Origin: Truepera radiovictrix DSM 17093
GTDB lineage: Bacteria > Deinococcota > Deinococci > Deinococcales > Trueperaceae
Length of the DNA: 64,000 nt
Direction of reading: 5' to 3'
NCBI RefSeq assembly: GCF_000092425.1
Contig: NC_014221.1
Coordinates: 1,307,001 to 1,371,000 of the forward strand
The notes below the pieces were generated by a model, which was given only the letters and a program-made list of their open reading frames with translations, made no database searches and was not told the DNA's origin. A program made the position numbers and the translations under genes. Position 1 is the first letter of the stretch. Each line of letters opens with the position of its first letter. Shown piece after piece: positions 7,538 to 15,757 of this stretch.

Positions 7538-8635
7538 ATGATCACCACCACCATCTTCCCGAGCCGCTACGTCCAGGGTTTTCGGGCGACCGAGCGCCTC
7601 GGCGAGGCGCTTAAACGCTACGGACAGCGGGCGTTTTTGATCTGCGACCCCTTCGCCCTCGACGAGCTCGTCCCCCGCTTTCGCGAGGCGCTCGAGCGGG
7701 AGGTCACGGGGCACTTCGAGCGCTTTGGCGGCGAGAGTTCGGAGGGGGAGATCGGGCGCCTCGCTGACGCGGCGCGCGCGCAAGAGGCCGAGGTCATCGT
7801 CGGGATAGGGGGCGGGAAAACGCTCGATACCGCCAAGGCGGTCGCGCACGCCCTCGAGCGTCCCGTCGCGATCGTGCCGACGATCGCCTCGACGGACGCC
7901 CCCTGCAGCGCGCTAGCTGTGATCTACTCCCCCGAAGGCGCTTTTGAGCGCTACCTCTTTCTGCCCAAAAACCCCGAGTTGGTCCTTGTCGACACCGATA
8001 TCATCGTACGGGCCCCCGTTCGCTTTCTGGTCGCCGGTATGGGGGACGCGCTCTCGACGTACTTCGAAGCGGACGCGTGCCGGCAGCGCTACGCGCCCAA
8101 CATGACCGGCGACCCCGGGTCGGTGACGGCGTACGCCCTCGCCGAGCTGTGCTACCACACGCTTCTCGAGTACGGCCTCGCGGCCAAGACCGCCTGTGAG
8201 CGTCAGGCGGTGACGCCTGCATTTGAACGCGTCGTCGAGGCGAACACCCTGCTCAGCGGTCTGGGTTTTGAAAGCGGCGGTTTGGCGGCCTGTCACGCGA
8301 TTCATAACGGGCTTACCGTGCTACACGAGACGCACGGGGCGTGGCACGGTGAAAAGGTCACTATCGGCGTGCTCGCGCAGCTCTTCTTGTCGGACAAGAG
8401 CTGGGCGACCATCGACGAGGTCTACCGCTTCTGCGCCTCGGTCGGGTTGCCGACGACCCTCGAAGACATCGGCCTCAAAGGGGTCGACGATGCGGCGCTG
8501 CGGCAGGTGGCCGAGCGCGCGTGCGCCGAAGGGGAGACCATCTACCACGAACCGCGGCCGGTGACGCCGGAGGCGGTAGTCGACGCGCTCAAAGCGGCCG
8601 ACGCCGAGGGGCGGCGACGGCGCCAACAGGCGTAG
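7538..8635 (+). CDS. gldA: Glycerol dehydrogenase (iron-type alcohol dehydrogenase family)
   Basis: The NAD-dependent enzyme oxidises glycerol to dihydroxyacetone. The 365-residue protein has the GldA signatures VGIGGGKTLDTAKAVA (NAD-binding, about 86-101) and PTIASTDAPCSALAVIY. The metal ligands fall at D170 (GMGDALSTYFEA), H253 (CHAIHNGL) and H270 (AWHGEKV), one residue off the E. coli GldA numbering. AAGGAGGTTGAG directly before the ATG is a strong ribosome-binding site. It is monocistronic and next to, but divergent in direction from, the inositol operon. Dihydroxyacetone would need a kinase, which is not in the window. A closely related polyol dehydrogenase is the main alternative. Confidence 0.9.
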   Translation: MITTTIFPSRYVQGFRATERLGEALKRYGQRAFLICDPFALDELVPRFREALEREVTGHFERFGGESSEGEIGRLADAARAQEAEVIVGIGGGKTLDTAKAVAHALERPVAIVPTIASTDAPCSALAVIYSPEGAFERYLFLPKNPELVLVDTDIIVRAPVRFLVAGMGDALSTYFEADACRQRYAPNMTGDPGSVTAYALAELCYHTLLEYGLAAKTACERQAVTPAFERVVEANTLLSGLGFESGGLAACHAIHNGLTVLHETHGAWHGEKVTIGVLAQLFLSDKSWATIDEVYRFCASVGLPTTLEDIGLKGVDDAALRQVAERACAEGETIYHEPRPVTPEAVVDALKAADAEGRRRRQQA

Positions 8636-9007
8636 ACGCGGAAGAAGAGGTTTGTTGCCACGCCGAGCGCGACTGCGCGCTTACACGCTGCTTTGATTTG
8701 CTCTGACGACGGAGCGAAGGGGCTAAGGCAGGATAGCGCATGAATCAAGCGGTCTCCTGCGATGGGAGGCGGGCAGCCGCCCGCCTCCGGCTTCTGCCGT
8801 GGGGAGCGCGTATGAGAACCACACGCAGTTGACACGACGGTCGTAGGGAGTCTCGTGTCAGCAGAAGGGACCAAGGAGACGTTGTGCGCCCTCTCAGGGA
8901 TGGAGGCGGCGACGCTCCCAGAGTCTCGGCCCCTCGTGGGGGTTGATGCCCCCTCAGGAATGGGCGTAGCCGTATCGGTATCTCTAGAAGGTGGGTGCTA
9001 AACCCGA
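8636..9007. other. Intergenic region holding a degenerate repeat element
   Basis: No gene is seen. The middle (8751-8853) is a diverged copy of the MITE-like element at 28772-28884. Downstream, two similar stretches (about 8889-8905 and 8949-8965, both CTCAGGxATGG-like) form a loose direct repeat 60 bases apart. It separates gldA from the convergently transcribed end of the inositol operon. Confidence 0.5.
8751..8853 (+). repeat. Degenerate copy of MITE-like element
   Basis: Read on the plus strand this stretch aligns with the minus strand of 28772-28884. Shared in the same order are TCCTGCGA, TGGGAGGCGGGC, CTCCGGCTT, GAGCG-GTATGAG, CAGTTGA and a terminal AGGGAGTCT against AGGAAGTCT. It differs by small deletions and substitutions and lacks an intact left terminal repeat. 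It carries no coding capacity. Confidence 0.6.
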
Positions 9008-9835
9008 CTAGGGTGGCGGCGTGTCAAACGGGAGGCTGCTTTTAGGCTGCATCAGCTGCAGCTTGTCTCGTGCAACCCGGTAGAGCGCCGCGCGCGCCGC
9101 CGCGTACACCGCGCGGTGGTTGGGGAGCGTAGCCCCGCCCTCCCACGTCCCCCTAAGCGCGCGGTAGAGAGCCGAACCGACGTTGACCTTGACGACCCCC
9201 AAGGCCCGCGCGGCTGCCAAGTCCTGCGCCGGGATACCGCTCCCGCCGTGGAGCACCAGAGGCGAGCGGAGCAGGTGCGCGAGGGCCTCTAGGCGCGCGA
9301 TGTCGAGGCTCGAGACGCGCCCGTGCTCCGAGCCGACCGCGACGGCGACCATGTCGGCGCCGGAGCCGTCGCGGAGCGCGAGTGCCGCGTCGGGTTCGGT
9401 GAGCGCCCCCGCACCGCTGAAGCTCTCCGCCGCGACCTCCACGGCCGCCCCTTGCGCGTGTGCGACCTCGGTGAGGGTGCGACCGAGGCGGACCACCTCC
9501 GCTAGCTCCCTACCCGCGCCGTCGAACATGACCGACGAAAACCCCGCCCGCAAGCAGGCGTAGGCCAGCTCCAAACTCGGCCCGTGGTCGAGGTGGAGCA
9601 TCACGGGCACCGAGGCGTCCTCAGCAAGCGCTTTGACGAGCGCGGCCATGGGTTTGGGGGGGAGCTGCTCGAGGTCGCTCGGGTAGGTCTGCACGATGAC
9701 AGGGGCGCCGAGCGCTTCGGCGGCCTCGAGGCACGCCCGCACCATCTCGGCGCTACAGACGTTGAACGCGGGGAGCATGCGCCGCGCCCCGAACGCCTCC
9801 CTGATGAGCGTGCGCCCGTCGGCGACGAAGGGCAT
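9008..9835 (-). CDS. Class II fructose-bisphosphate-type aldolase, probably IolJ-like
   Basis: Class II aldolases use zinc to cleave ketose bisphosphates. In an inositol cluster the expected reaction is cleavage of 2-deoxy-5-keto-gluconate 6-phosphate to DHAP and malonate semialdehyde (IolJ). The 275-residue protein has MLHLDHGPS (zinc and catalytic acid region, near 80-88), MVAVAVGSEHG (second zinc histidine) and LVLHGGSGIP (third zinc histidine and phosphate loop). It is the last gene of the minus-strand iol block, 106 bases after iolC. The immediate partner of IolC makes IolJ the best guess; ordinary Fba or tagatose-bisphosphate aldolase cannot be ruled out from sequence alone. The ribosome-binding site is weak (GGGGCGACC). 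Confidence 0.78.
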   Translation of the reverse strand: MPFVADGRTLIREAFGARRMLPAFNVCSAEMVRACLEAAEALGAPVIVQTYPSDLEQLPPKPMAALVKALAEDASVPVMLHLDHGPSLELAYACLRAGFSSVMFDGAGRELAEVVRLGRTLTEVAHAQGAAVEVAAESFSGAGALTEPDAALALRDGSGADMVAVAVGSEHGRVSSLDIARLEALAHLLRSPLVLHGGSGIPAQDLAAARALGVVKVNVGSALYRALRGTWEGGATLPNHRAVYAAARAALYRVARDKLQLMQPKSSLPFDTPPP

Positions 9836-9941
9836 CAGGGTCGCCCCAACGCGAAGTGGTGCGACGAGGTGCGAAATCCCCCGAGTAGCACGGGGGAGCA
9901 GGTGCTTCTCTCGGTGTCGGTTGCGGCGAGCTTAGCCCGCA

Positions 9942-10979
9942 TCAAAAGCCCCCACGCGCCTCGACAAACGCCATCACCTCGTCGAAGTAGCCCATAAAGT
10001 TCGCGCAGCCGTGGCGGGTGACCACGATGGCGCCGCAGGCGTTGCCGAGTCGGGCGCTCTTGTAGGCGTCCCAACCCTTGAGCTGACCGTAGATAAACCC
10101 GCTCGCAAAGGCGTCGCCCGCCCCCAAGACGTTAAAGACCTCCACAGGGAAACCGGGCACGTCCTGGCGCTCGCCGCCGCGCCGGTAGAGGCTTGCGCCC
10201 TGCGCGCCGCGCTTGACGACGAGCAGCTCCGGGCCGCTCGGTGCGCCCAAAAGCTGCGCGATGTTGGCCCCCAAGTCCCCTTTGATGATAGGCGCCGAGA
10301 TCTGCTGGTGGCGGATCTCGAGGTCCTCGGGACGTGTGAGCATGGCGGCGTTGACCTCCTCCTCGGTGCCGATGGCGACGCTTACGAGCGGGAGGATCGC
10401 GCGCACGTTCACGCCGAAGGCCCTGGGGTCATGCCACTGGTCGGCGCGGAAGTCGAGGTCGAGAAACACGGGTTTGCCCGCCGTGCGCGCCCGTTCGGCG
10501 GCGAAGAAGGTGGCGCTGCGCCCCGGTTCTTTGGCTAGACCGGTGCCGGAGATCTCGAGCGCCCCCGCTGTTTCGACTCGCGCGGCGAGCACGTCGTCGA
10601 TGGTGAGCGCGGTGTCGGCGGCGCCCTCACGGTAGTAGACCAACGGGAAGGTGTCGGGCGGTTGGATGCCCAAGACCACCGCGCTGCTGCGCCGCCCCGG
10701 TTTGCGCGGGATAAAGCCGGTGTAGACGCCCTCGCGCGCCAAAAAGTGGAGGATGAAGTCACCCACCTTGTCGTCGCCGACGGCGCTCAGCAGCGCGGTG
10801 CGTAGGCCCAGTCGCCGGGCGCCGACAGCGATGTTCGTGGGGCTGCCGCCGACGTAGGCGGCAAAGCTCTCGATGCGTTCAAAGGGCGCGCCGATATCGT
10901 TGGCGTAGAGGTCGATGCTCGAGCGACCCATGGTGATGAGGTCGAAGGGTTCGGGTGGGGGGGGCGAGGGAGGTGCCAA
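9942..10979 (-). CDS. iolC: 5-dehydro-2-deoxygluconokinase
   Basis: IolC phosphorylates 5-dehydro-2-deoxygluconate before aldol cleavage. The 345-residue PfkB-family protein opens with FDLITMGRSSIDLYAND and YVGGSPTNIAVGARRLG, very close to IolC, and ends with the PfkB signature NVLGAGDAFASGFIYG holding the catalytic Asp. I accept a TTG start at 10979 because GGAG lies six bases upstream, and because the next in-frame ATG (10931) would delete the conserved FDLITMGR beta strand. It sits between an MBL hydrolase gene (22-base gap) and the aldolase. Confidence 0.9.
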   Translation of the reverse strand: MAPPSPPPPEPFDLITMGRSSIDLYANDIGAPFERIESFAAYVGGSPTNIAVGARRLGLRTALLSAVGDDKVGDFILHFLAREGVYTGFIPRKPGRRSSAVVLGIQPPDTFPLVYYREGAADTALTIDDVLAARVETAGALEISGTGLAKEPGRSATFFAAERARTAGKPVFLDLDFRADQWHDPRAFGVNVRAILPLVSVAIGTEEEVNAAMLTRPEDLEIRHQQISAPIIKGDLGANIAQLLGAPSGPELLVVKRGAQGASLYRRGGERQDVPGFPVEVFNVLGAGDAFASGFIYGQLKGWDAYKSARLGNACGAIVVTRHGCANFMGYFDEVMAFVEARGGF

Positions 10980-11000
10980 AGGGGTCTCCGCTTAGGTGGG

Positions 11001-11744
11001 TTAGAAGGTCACCTCAAGCCCGTCATGAGCGACCTCGAACTCGAGCGCCTCACCCGCCCCCAGCCGTTCGAGAAAGGCTCTGCCGAGGTGGGTCAGCACG
11101 AGGCGTTTGCAGCCGAGCTCGCCGTAGCGCGCTTTGAGCGTGGCGTAGTCGAGGTGTTGGGGGGTGCTCTGGTCGAAGGTGTAGGCGTCGCAGACGAAGA
11201 GATCGGCGTCGCGGGCGAGCCTGCTCAGCGCGGGGGTCCACACCGTGTCGCCCGAGTAGGCGAGCACCTTCCCCCCGAGCTCGAAGCGCAGACCCGTGCA
11301 GACGAGCGGTTTGGCGTGCTCGACTTGGTAGGGCGTCACCGTGACGCCCCCGACCTCGCCCCGCACGTCGGGGGGGAGCTCGAGCACCGAGAGCTCAAAG
11401 GGGAGCTGCAGCTCGGTGCCGGGAAAGAGCGCCTCTATGAGCTTGGGCAGGTGCGCTTTTAACCCGGGCGGGCCCGCGATCGTCAGGGGGGCGGTGCGCT
11501 TGTCGACCAAGCTGGCCTCGAGGAGCAGAAAGGGGAGCCCGCCCACGTGGTCGCCGTGGAGGTGGGTGATGAAGATGAGCGGAAGGTCGCGCACGCTCCG
11601 TCCCGCGCGTTTAAGCGCTGCCAAGGACGACGCCCCGAAGTCGATCAAAAAGTGCGCGGAGGGCGCCTCGACGAGAAAGCAGGTGTTAAAGCGTCCGCCG
11701 CTCGAAAAGGCGTCGCCGCAGCCGAGAAAGGTCAAAGAGGCCAT
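11001..11744 (-). CDS. MBL-fold metal-dependent hydrolase (RNase Z-like)
   Basis: The 247-residue protein has the metallo-beta-lactamase signature THLHGDHVGG (near 60-69), a later histidine in VTPYQVEHAKP, LAYSGDT (bridging Asp) and VLTHLG, so the dinuclear metal site looks complete. The overall pattern resembles RNase Z and related phosphodiesterases, but the long exosite arm of tRNase Z is not obvious. It lies inside the inositol operon between iolA and iolC, where standard iol clusters have no such gene. A role on an inositol-derived lactone or phosphodiester is possible but unproven. The ribosome-binding site is poor, and a large hairpin lies upstream at 11795-11862. Confidence 0.75.
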   Translation of the reverse strand: MASLTFLGCGDAFSSGGRFNTCFLVEAPSAHFLIDFGASSLAALKRAGRSVRDLPLIFITHLHGDHVGGLPFLLLEASLVDKRTAPLTIAGPPGLKAHLPKLIEALFPGTELQLPFELSVLELPPDVRGEVGGVTVTPYQVEHAKPLVCTGLRFELGGKVLAYSGDTVWTPALSRLARDADLFVCDAYTFDQSTPQHLDYATLKARYGELGCKRLVLTHLGRAFLERLGAGEALEFEVAHDGLEVTF

Positions 11745-11794
11745 GCTTTAGGTTACGTCCTGGGAGCGTCGGGAGTCGGGTCAAAGGTCCGAAG

Positions 11795-11862
11795 GGGGCA
11801 AGTGGCTTGTGGTATGTAGCGAGCGAAAGCACGTCCTCCACAAGCCACGAGCTACTTGCCCC
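11795..11862 (-). repeat. Intra-operon hairpin repeat between iolA and the MBL gene
   Basis: GGGGCAA plus GTGGCTTGTGG (11795-11812) pairs with CCACAAGCCAC (11838-11848) and TTGCCCC (11856-11862), giving 18 pairs interrupted by one 7-base bulge, with a 25-base loop. The GCCACGAGC core is shared with the hairpin at 21631-21670. It may protect the upstream mRNA or attenuate downstream expression. Confidence 0.6.
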
Positions 11863-11868
11863 TGGCCC

Positions 11869-13353
11869 CTAGAACGTCCTGCTCCACTCCTTCGGCCAGC
11901 GTTCGACGACCACCTTGGTTTCGGTGTAGAACTCCACGCCGTGCCGACCCTGCGCGTGCAGGTCGCCGAAGAACGACTCGCCCCACCCTGAGAAGGGGAA
12001 AAACGCCATCGGCGCGGCGACGCCCAAGTTGATCCCGACGTTGCCCGCGCGGACCGCGTAGCGAAACCTCCGCGCGGCCGCCCCCGACGAGGTAAAGAGG
12101 CACGCTTGGTTGCCGAACGCGCGCGCGTTGACGAGCTCGATGGCCTCCTCGACGGTGTTGGCGTGCATCATGCTGAGGACGGGGCCGAAGATCTCGGTGT
12201 GGGCGAACGTGCTGTTGGGGTCGACCTCGTCGACCACGGTCGGGTGCACGAAGTAGCCGTCGCGAAAACCGTCGACCTCTTTGCCGCGCCCGTCGACCAG
12301 CACTCGAGCCCCCCCCTGCACGCCCGCTTCGACGAGCCCTTCGATGCGCGCTTTGCTCTCGGCGCTGATCACCGGCCCCATCACCACGTCCTCGTCTAGG
12401 CCGAAGCCCACCTTGCGCGAGCGCGCGTCGGCGACGATGCGTTCGGTAAATTCCTCCCGCGCGTCGCCCACGGTGATCGCTACCGAGGTCGCCAGGCAGC
12501 GCTGCCCCGCGCAGCCAAACGCCGAGTCGGCGAGGATGCGCGTGGTCATCTCCATGTCGGCGTCGGGCAGCACGACCGCCGGGTTTTTCGCGCCCCCTTG
12601 GCACTGGGCGCGTTTGCCGCTCTTCGTCGCGCGGCTATAGATGTACTTAGCGACCGGCGTCGAACCGACGAAGGACACTGCCCGGACGTCCGGGTGGTCG
12701 AGGATGGCGTCGACGGTATCCTTGCCGCCGTTGACCAGGCCCAAGACCCCTTTGGGGAAGCCCGCCTCCTCCGCCAAGCCGTAGAGGCGCTGGGTGGTCA
12801 TGGGGACCTTTTCGGAGGGCTTGAGCAAAAAGCAGTTGCCCGCGGCGACCGCGTACGGCAAAAACCAGAGCGGGATCATGCCGGGGAAGTTAAAGGGGGT
12901 GATCGCCGCCACGACGCCCAGGGGTTGGCGGAACATGTGCTCGTCGATGCCGCGGGCGATGTCCTCGTTGTTGGTGCCCTGGATCAAGGTGGGCATGCCG
13001 CAGGCGACCTCGAGGTTCTCGACGCCGCGCTGCATCTCGGCGAGCGACTCCTTGTAGGTCTTGCCGCACTCGAGCGTGATCGTCCGGGCGAGCTCGTCGA
13101 GGTTGGCTTCGATGAGCGCTTTGAGCTTAAAGAGCGGCTGCACCCGCTCGGTCACGGGCGTCATGCGCCACGCCCCAAAAGCTTCTAGCGCGGCCTTGAC
13201 GGCGCTGTCCACCTCCTCTTTGGCGCTAAGAGGCGCTCTGGCGATGACCTCGGCGGTCGCGGGGTTGTGCACGTCCAGGTAGTCGCGCGTCTTGGAGCGC
13301 GTCCAGCTCCCGCCGATGTAGTTGAGTAGCTCCTTGCTTGCCGTTGTGGTCAT
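11869..13353 (-). CDS. iolA: Methylmalonate/malonate-semialdehyde dehydrogenase (acylating)
   Basis: IolA (MmsA) converts malonate semialdehyde to acetyl-CoA, the last step of inositol catabolism, and also methylmalonate semialdehyde to propionyl-CoA in valine breakdown. The 494-residue protein has NYIGGSW at the N-terminus, GVVAAITPFNFPGMIPLWF, FVGSTPVAKYI, KNPAVVLPDAD and the catalytic cysteine in CAGQRCLATS, all IolA/MmsA-type. The start is ATG 13353, with AGAGGG in front; an in-frame ATG at 13377 lies inside an inverted repeat and has no ribosome-binding site. The 161 bases between iolB and iolA contain a 13-bp inverted repeat that ends four bases before this ribosome-binding site. Confidence 0.93.
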   Translation of the reverse strand: MTTTASKELLNYIGGSWTRSKTRDYLDVHNPATAEVIARAPLSAKEEVDSAVKAALEAFGAWRMTPVTERVQPLFKLKALIEANLDELARTITLECGKTYKESLAEMQRGVENLEVACGMPTLIQGTNNEDIARGIDEHMFRQPLGVVAAITPFNFPGMIPLWFLPYAVAAGNCFLLKPSEKVPMTTQRLYGLAEEAGFPKGVLGLVNGGKDTVDAILDHPDVRAVSFVGSTPVAKYIYSRATKSGKRAQCQGGAKNPAVVLPDADMEMTTRILADSAFGCAGQRCLATSVAITVGDAREEFTERIVADARSRKVGFGLDEDVVMGPVISAESKARIEGLVEAGVQGGARVLVDGRGKEVDGFRDGYFVHPTVVDEVDPNSTFAHTEIFGPVLSMMHANTVEEAIELVNARAFGNQACLFTSSGAAARRFRYAVRAGNVGINLGVAAPMAFFPFSGWGESFFGDLHAQGRHGVEFYTETKVVVERWPKEWSRTF

Positions 13354-13365
13354 GGTGCCCTCTTT

Positions 13366-13444
13366 TGCAGGTATCATCTGGTTTCAGAAGCTCTCAAAAA
13401 CCTCTGTGCTGTCCAGCGCTCACACTCTGAGGATGATACCTGCA
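13366..13444 (-). promoter_or_regulatory. Candidate structured RNA leader of iolA
   Basis: On the minus strand TGCAGGTATCATC (13444-13432) pairs perfectly with GATGATACCTGCA (13378-13366), enclosing 53 bases. Inside, CCTC..TGTG can pair with CACA-GAGG, and GGTTT with AAACC, so a three-way-junction-like fold is possible, though the last two helices share two G. The closing stem ends just before AAAGAGGG, the iolA ribosome-binding site. It could be a cis-acting RNA, an mRNA-processing site or a DNA operator. I match it to no known riboswitch class. Confidence 0.45.
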
Positions 13445-13487
13445 GGCGTCTCAGAGATGCTTTCTGCCTTGACAGCCATGCCTCAAT

Positions 13488-13521
13488 ATCTTACGACCTA
13501 GCGCATCTTACGGCCTAACGC
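13488..13521. repeat. 17-base tandem direct repeat at the end of iolB
   Basis: Two adjacent 17-base units (13488-13504 and 13505-13521) read ATCTTACGRCCTARCGC on the plus strand, with two differences. The second unit covers the iolB stop codon. Confidence 0.6.
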
Positions 13522-14348
13522 CCCGTCCCCTGCAAAGGCAGCCGCATCCGGTCGGGGGCGCCCTCCCAGGCGTCGCGCACCCAGGCCAGATTGGGTTCGT
13601 CTTTGGCGGCCCACGAGGGGGTCTCACCCGCTAGGAAGTTGAGGTAGTAGAGGTCGTAGCCGGGCGTTGTCACGACGGGGTGATAGCCGCAGCGCACCAA
13701 CACCGTGTCGCCGTGACCGACCAGCAGCCGCTCGTCTAAGCTGCGGTCGTCCGTGTAGAGGCGCTGCACCGCCCAGCCGTCCTCGGGGTGCAGGCGGTAG
13801 TAGTACACCTCCTCTAGGTCGACCTCCTCGGGGGGGTTTTGCACGTCGTGTTTGTGCGGCGGGTAGCTCGACCAGTTCCCCGACGGGGTGTAGACCTCGA
13901 CGCAGAGGAGGTGCTCGGCGTCGCCGGGGTCCAGGATGTGCGAGATCTGCCGGGTGACGTTGTGGCCCCCCCGCATCTCGACCGTGACGTCGCCCGGGGT
14001 GATGAGGCGGGGGGGCAGCTTGCCGTCGGCCGGAGCGGCGCCGACGGCCACCTCTACCCGGCTCCGTGCGCGGACCTCGCAGCGCTCCCCCGGGGGCAGA
14101 TAGACGCTGTAGGGGAGCCCCGCGAAGACGCTCCGGCGCCCCTCGAGGCGCCACACGTCGCCGCCGACCGCGACCTCAGCGTCGCCCCCCAAAAAGACCA
14201 AGCAGCGCTCGTTGCCGTCGCGTGGCGTCGCGAAAGCTTCGCCCTTTGAGAGCGTGTGAACCCGAAACCCCAGCATGCGCCACCCCGCCCGCTCGGGGGT
14301 GATGTCGGTCTGCACGGGGGCGTTTTGTGCGTGAATGAGGTGTTCCAT
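13515..14348 (-). CDS. iolB: 5-deoxy-glucuronate isomerase
   Basis: IolB isomerises 5-deoxy-D-glucuronate to 5-dehydro-2-deoxy-D-gluconate. The 277-residue cupin-fold protein has YPPHKHD (metal-binding histidines), a following acidic stretch with EEVYYYRLHPEDGWA, and GYHPVVTTPGYDLYYLNFLAG, all IolB signatures. The start at ATG 14348 is supported by TTAGGAG six bases upstream; a longer in-frame reading adds an arginine-rich stretch unlike any IolB. It is third from the end of the enzymatic set and lies directly after the iolE-like gene. Confidence 0.93.
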   Translation of the reverse strand: MEHLIHAQNAPVQTDITPERAGWRMLGFRVHTLSKGEAFATPRDGNERCLVFLGGDAEVAVGGDVWRLEGRRSVFAGLPYSVYLPPGERCEVRARSRVEVAVGAAPADGKLPPRLITPGDVTVEMRGGHNVTRQISHILDPGDAEHLLCVEVYTPSGNWSSYPPHKHDVQNPPEEVDLEEVYYYRLHPEDGWAVQRLYTDDRSLDERLLVGHGDTVLVRCGYHPVVTTPGYDLYYLNFLAGETPSWAAKDEPNLAWVRDAWEGAPDRMRLPLQGTGR

Positions 14349-14465
14349 CCGGCTCCTAACTCGCCACGACGGGTACCATCGGATCGGCGACGCGCTCACC
14401 CGAAGAGGCGCCTCCTTGCACGCACCTTCCGAGGTAGTACCGGTCGCCATGTCTAGCCGCCATCT

Positions 14466-15401
14466 TCACAAGCCGAACCGCCGCAAAAAGGCGCGGTTGC
14501 GTTCGGCGCTCTCTCTAGGGGTGCCGAGCCCCGGCAGCACGTCCTGCTCGACGGTGACCCACCCCTCGTAACCGAGCGAGCGCAAGCGGCCCGTGACGTG
14601 GCCGAAGTCCACGCAGCCCCGGCCGAGTTCACAGAACACGCCCCTACCGACGGCGGTCTTGTAGTCCCACCCCTCCCGCCGCGCCCGCGCCGCGACGCTC
14701 GCGTCTACATCTTTGAAGTGCACGTAGCGAACCCGTTTGTGCAGGCGCTCCAGGGCTTTTGTGACCGCCTCGGGGTGGCAGCCGCCGGTGCCGTAGAGGT
14801 AGTGGCCGGTGTCGAACACCAACCCAATGAGCTCGGGGTCGGTGAGCGACAGAAAGCGGTCGATCTCGTCGGGGGTCTCGATGAAACCCGCGCAGTGGTG
14901 GTGGAAGAGGGTCTTGAGCCCCGTCTCGCGCTTTACTGAGCGCGCAACCGCCTCGGCGTTCGCGGCAAAGGTTCGCAGCTGCGCCTTATCCAGCGCCATC
15001 TCGGGGACGAGGCGGCCCGCATGGCGAAAGCGCTGCGGGTCGCGGCTGTGCGCGTCGGCGAGGATGAGGTACGGCGTCCACTGTGGGTCGCCCACATCGG
15101 CCACGCTCGCTAGAAGCCGCGCAACGGTCGTTGCCCGCGCCGTACCCTCCGCGAGCGCCGCCGGGTCGGCGAGCGCGACGTCCACATAGGCGCCCAGCAT
15201 GGTGAGGCCTCGAGACGCCAGTTCACGCCGGAGCGCCGCGGGGTCGGTCGGCAAAAAGCCGTAGTCGCCGAGTTCGGTGCCCGCGTAACCCGCCTCTACG
15301 AGCTCGTCGAGCATCCTCGTGTAGGAGATGCGCTCGTCCTCGCCAGTGAGCCCCTCGATGGTGCCCCACGAGCAGGGTGCGTTGCCGAGTTTGAGGCTCA
15401 T
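14466..15401 (-). CDS. IolE/IolI-like TIM-barrel dehydratase or isomerase
   Basis: This 311-residue protein has the xylose isomerase-like TIM-barrel fold used by inosose dehydratase (IolE) and inosose isomerase (IolI). Visible are the N-terminal NAPCSWGTIEG strand and TLFHHHCAGFIETPDEIDRF. GLVFDTGHYLYGTG and YVHFKDVD follow, providing the usual Glu/Asp/His metal site, and a late TVEQDV completes it. As the iol block has no other dehydratase, IolE function (scyllo-inosose to the diketone) is the best inference. It is translationally coupled to the DUF2513 gene by an ATGA overlap, with GGTGGGG as ribosome-binding site. Confidence 0.82.
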   Translation of the reverse strand: MSLKLGNAPCSWGTIEGLTGEDERISYTRMLDELVEAGYAGTELGDYGFLPTDPAALRRELASRGLTMLGAYVDVALADPAALAEGTARATTVARLLASVADVGDPQWTPYLILADAHSRDPQRFRHAGRLVPEMALDKAQLRTFAANAEAVARSVKRETGLKTLFHHHCAGFIETPDEIDRFLSLTDPELIGLVFDTGHYLYGTGGCHPEAVTKALERLHKRVRYVHFKDVDASVAARARREGWDYKTAVGRGVFCELGRGCVDFGHVTGRLRSLGYEGWVTVEQDVLPGLGTPRESAERNRAFLRRFGL

Positions 15402-15757
15402 AGCCCCACCGCCTGACGGGTGAGGTGCGTCAACACTGCTTTGAGGACGTCGAACGTCAGCGCTTCTCCTTTTTCCTGAACGTGTTTTTTAGCCTTTTGC
15501 CAAATGGTGTCATCCTCTGCTGCTTCTAGAAAGTCGTGCCCTTGCCAAGTAAGGTCGTTGGCTTTCCAATCGACATCAGAGCCCGTTTCTGTAGTGCCTT
15601 CGGCTTCTACAAGACCGGCTTTGGCAAGCTGCATAACGTGATAACTAATGTCTCGCTCGGTGCGCCCTTCGAGATGGATGTCTACCCAAGATACGGTGCA
15701 AGGCGCATTCTTAATCTCGAGCATAATCTGCCTTGCCAAGTCCATGTCCCGCCTCAC
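15398..15757 (-). CDS. DUF2513 protein of low GC inserted in the inositol operon
   Basis: The 119-residue product begins MRRDMDLARQIMLEIKN, continues with RDISYHVMQLAKAGLVEA and ends with GHDFLEAAEDDTIWQKAKK, the pattern of DUF2513. That family has a winged-helix-like small domain and is common in phages and mobile islands; its function is unknown. Composition stands out: three full lines inside the gene have 28, 31 and 31 G+C of 60, against about 80 percent in adjoining iolG sequence. Yet it fits the operon exactly, its GTG start overlapping the iolG stop (GTGA) and its TGA overlapping the iolE ATG (ATGA). It is clearly not an inositol enzyme. Confidence 0.8.
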   Translation of the reverse strand: MRRDMDLARQIMLEIKNAPCTVSWVDIHLEGRTERDISYHVMQLAKAGLVEAEGTTETGSDVDWKANDLTWQGHDFLEAAEDDTIWQKAKKHVQEKGEALTFDVLKAVLTHLTRQAVGL

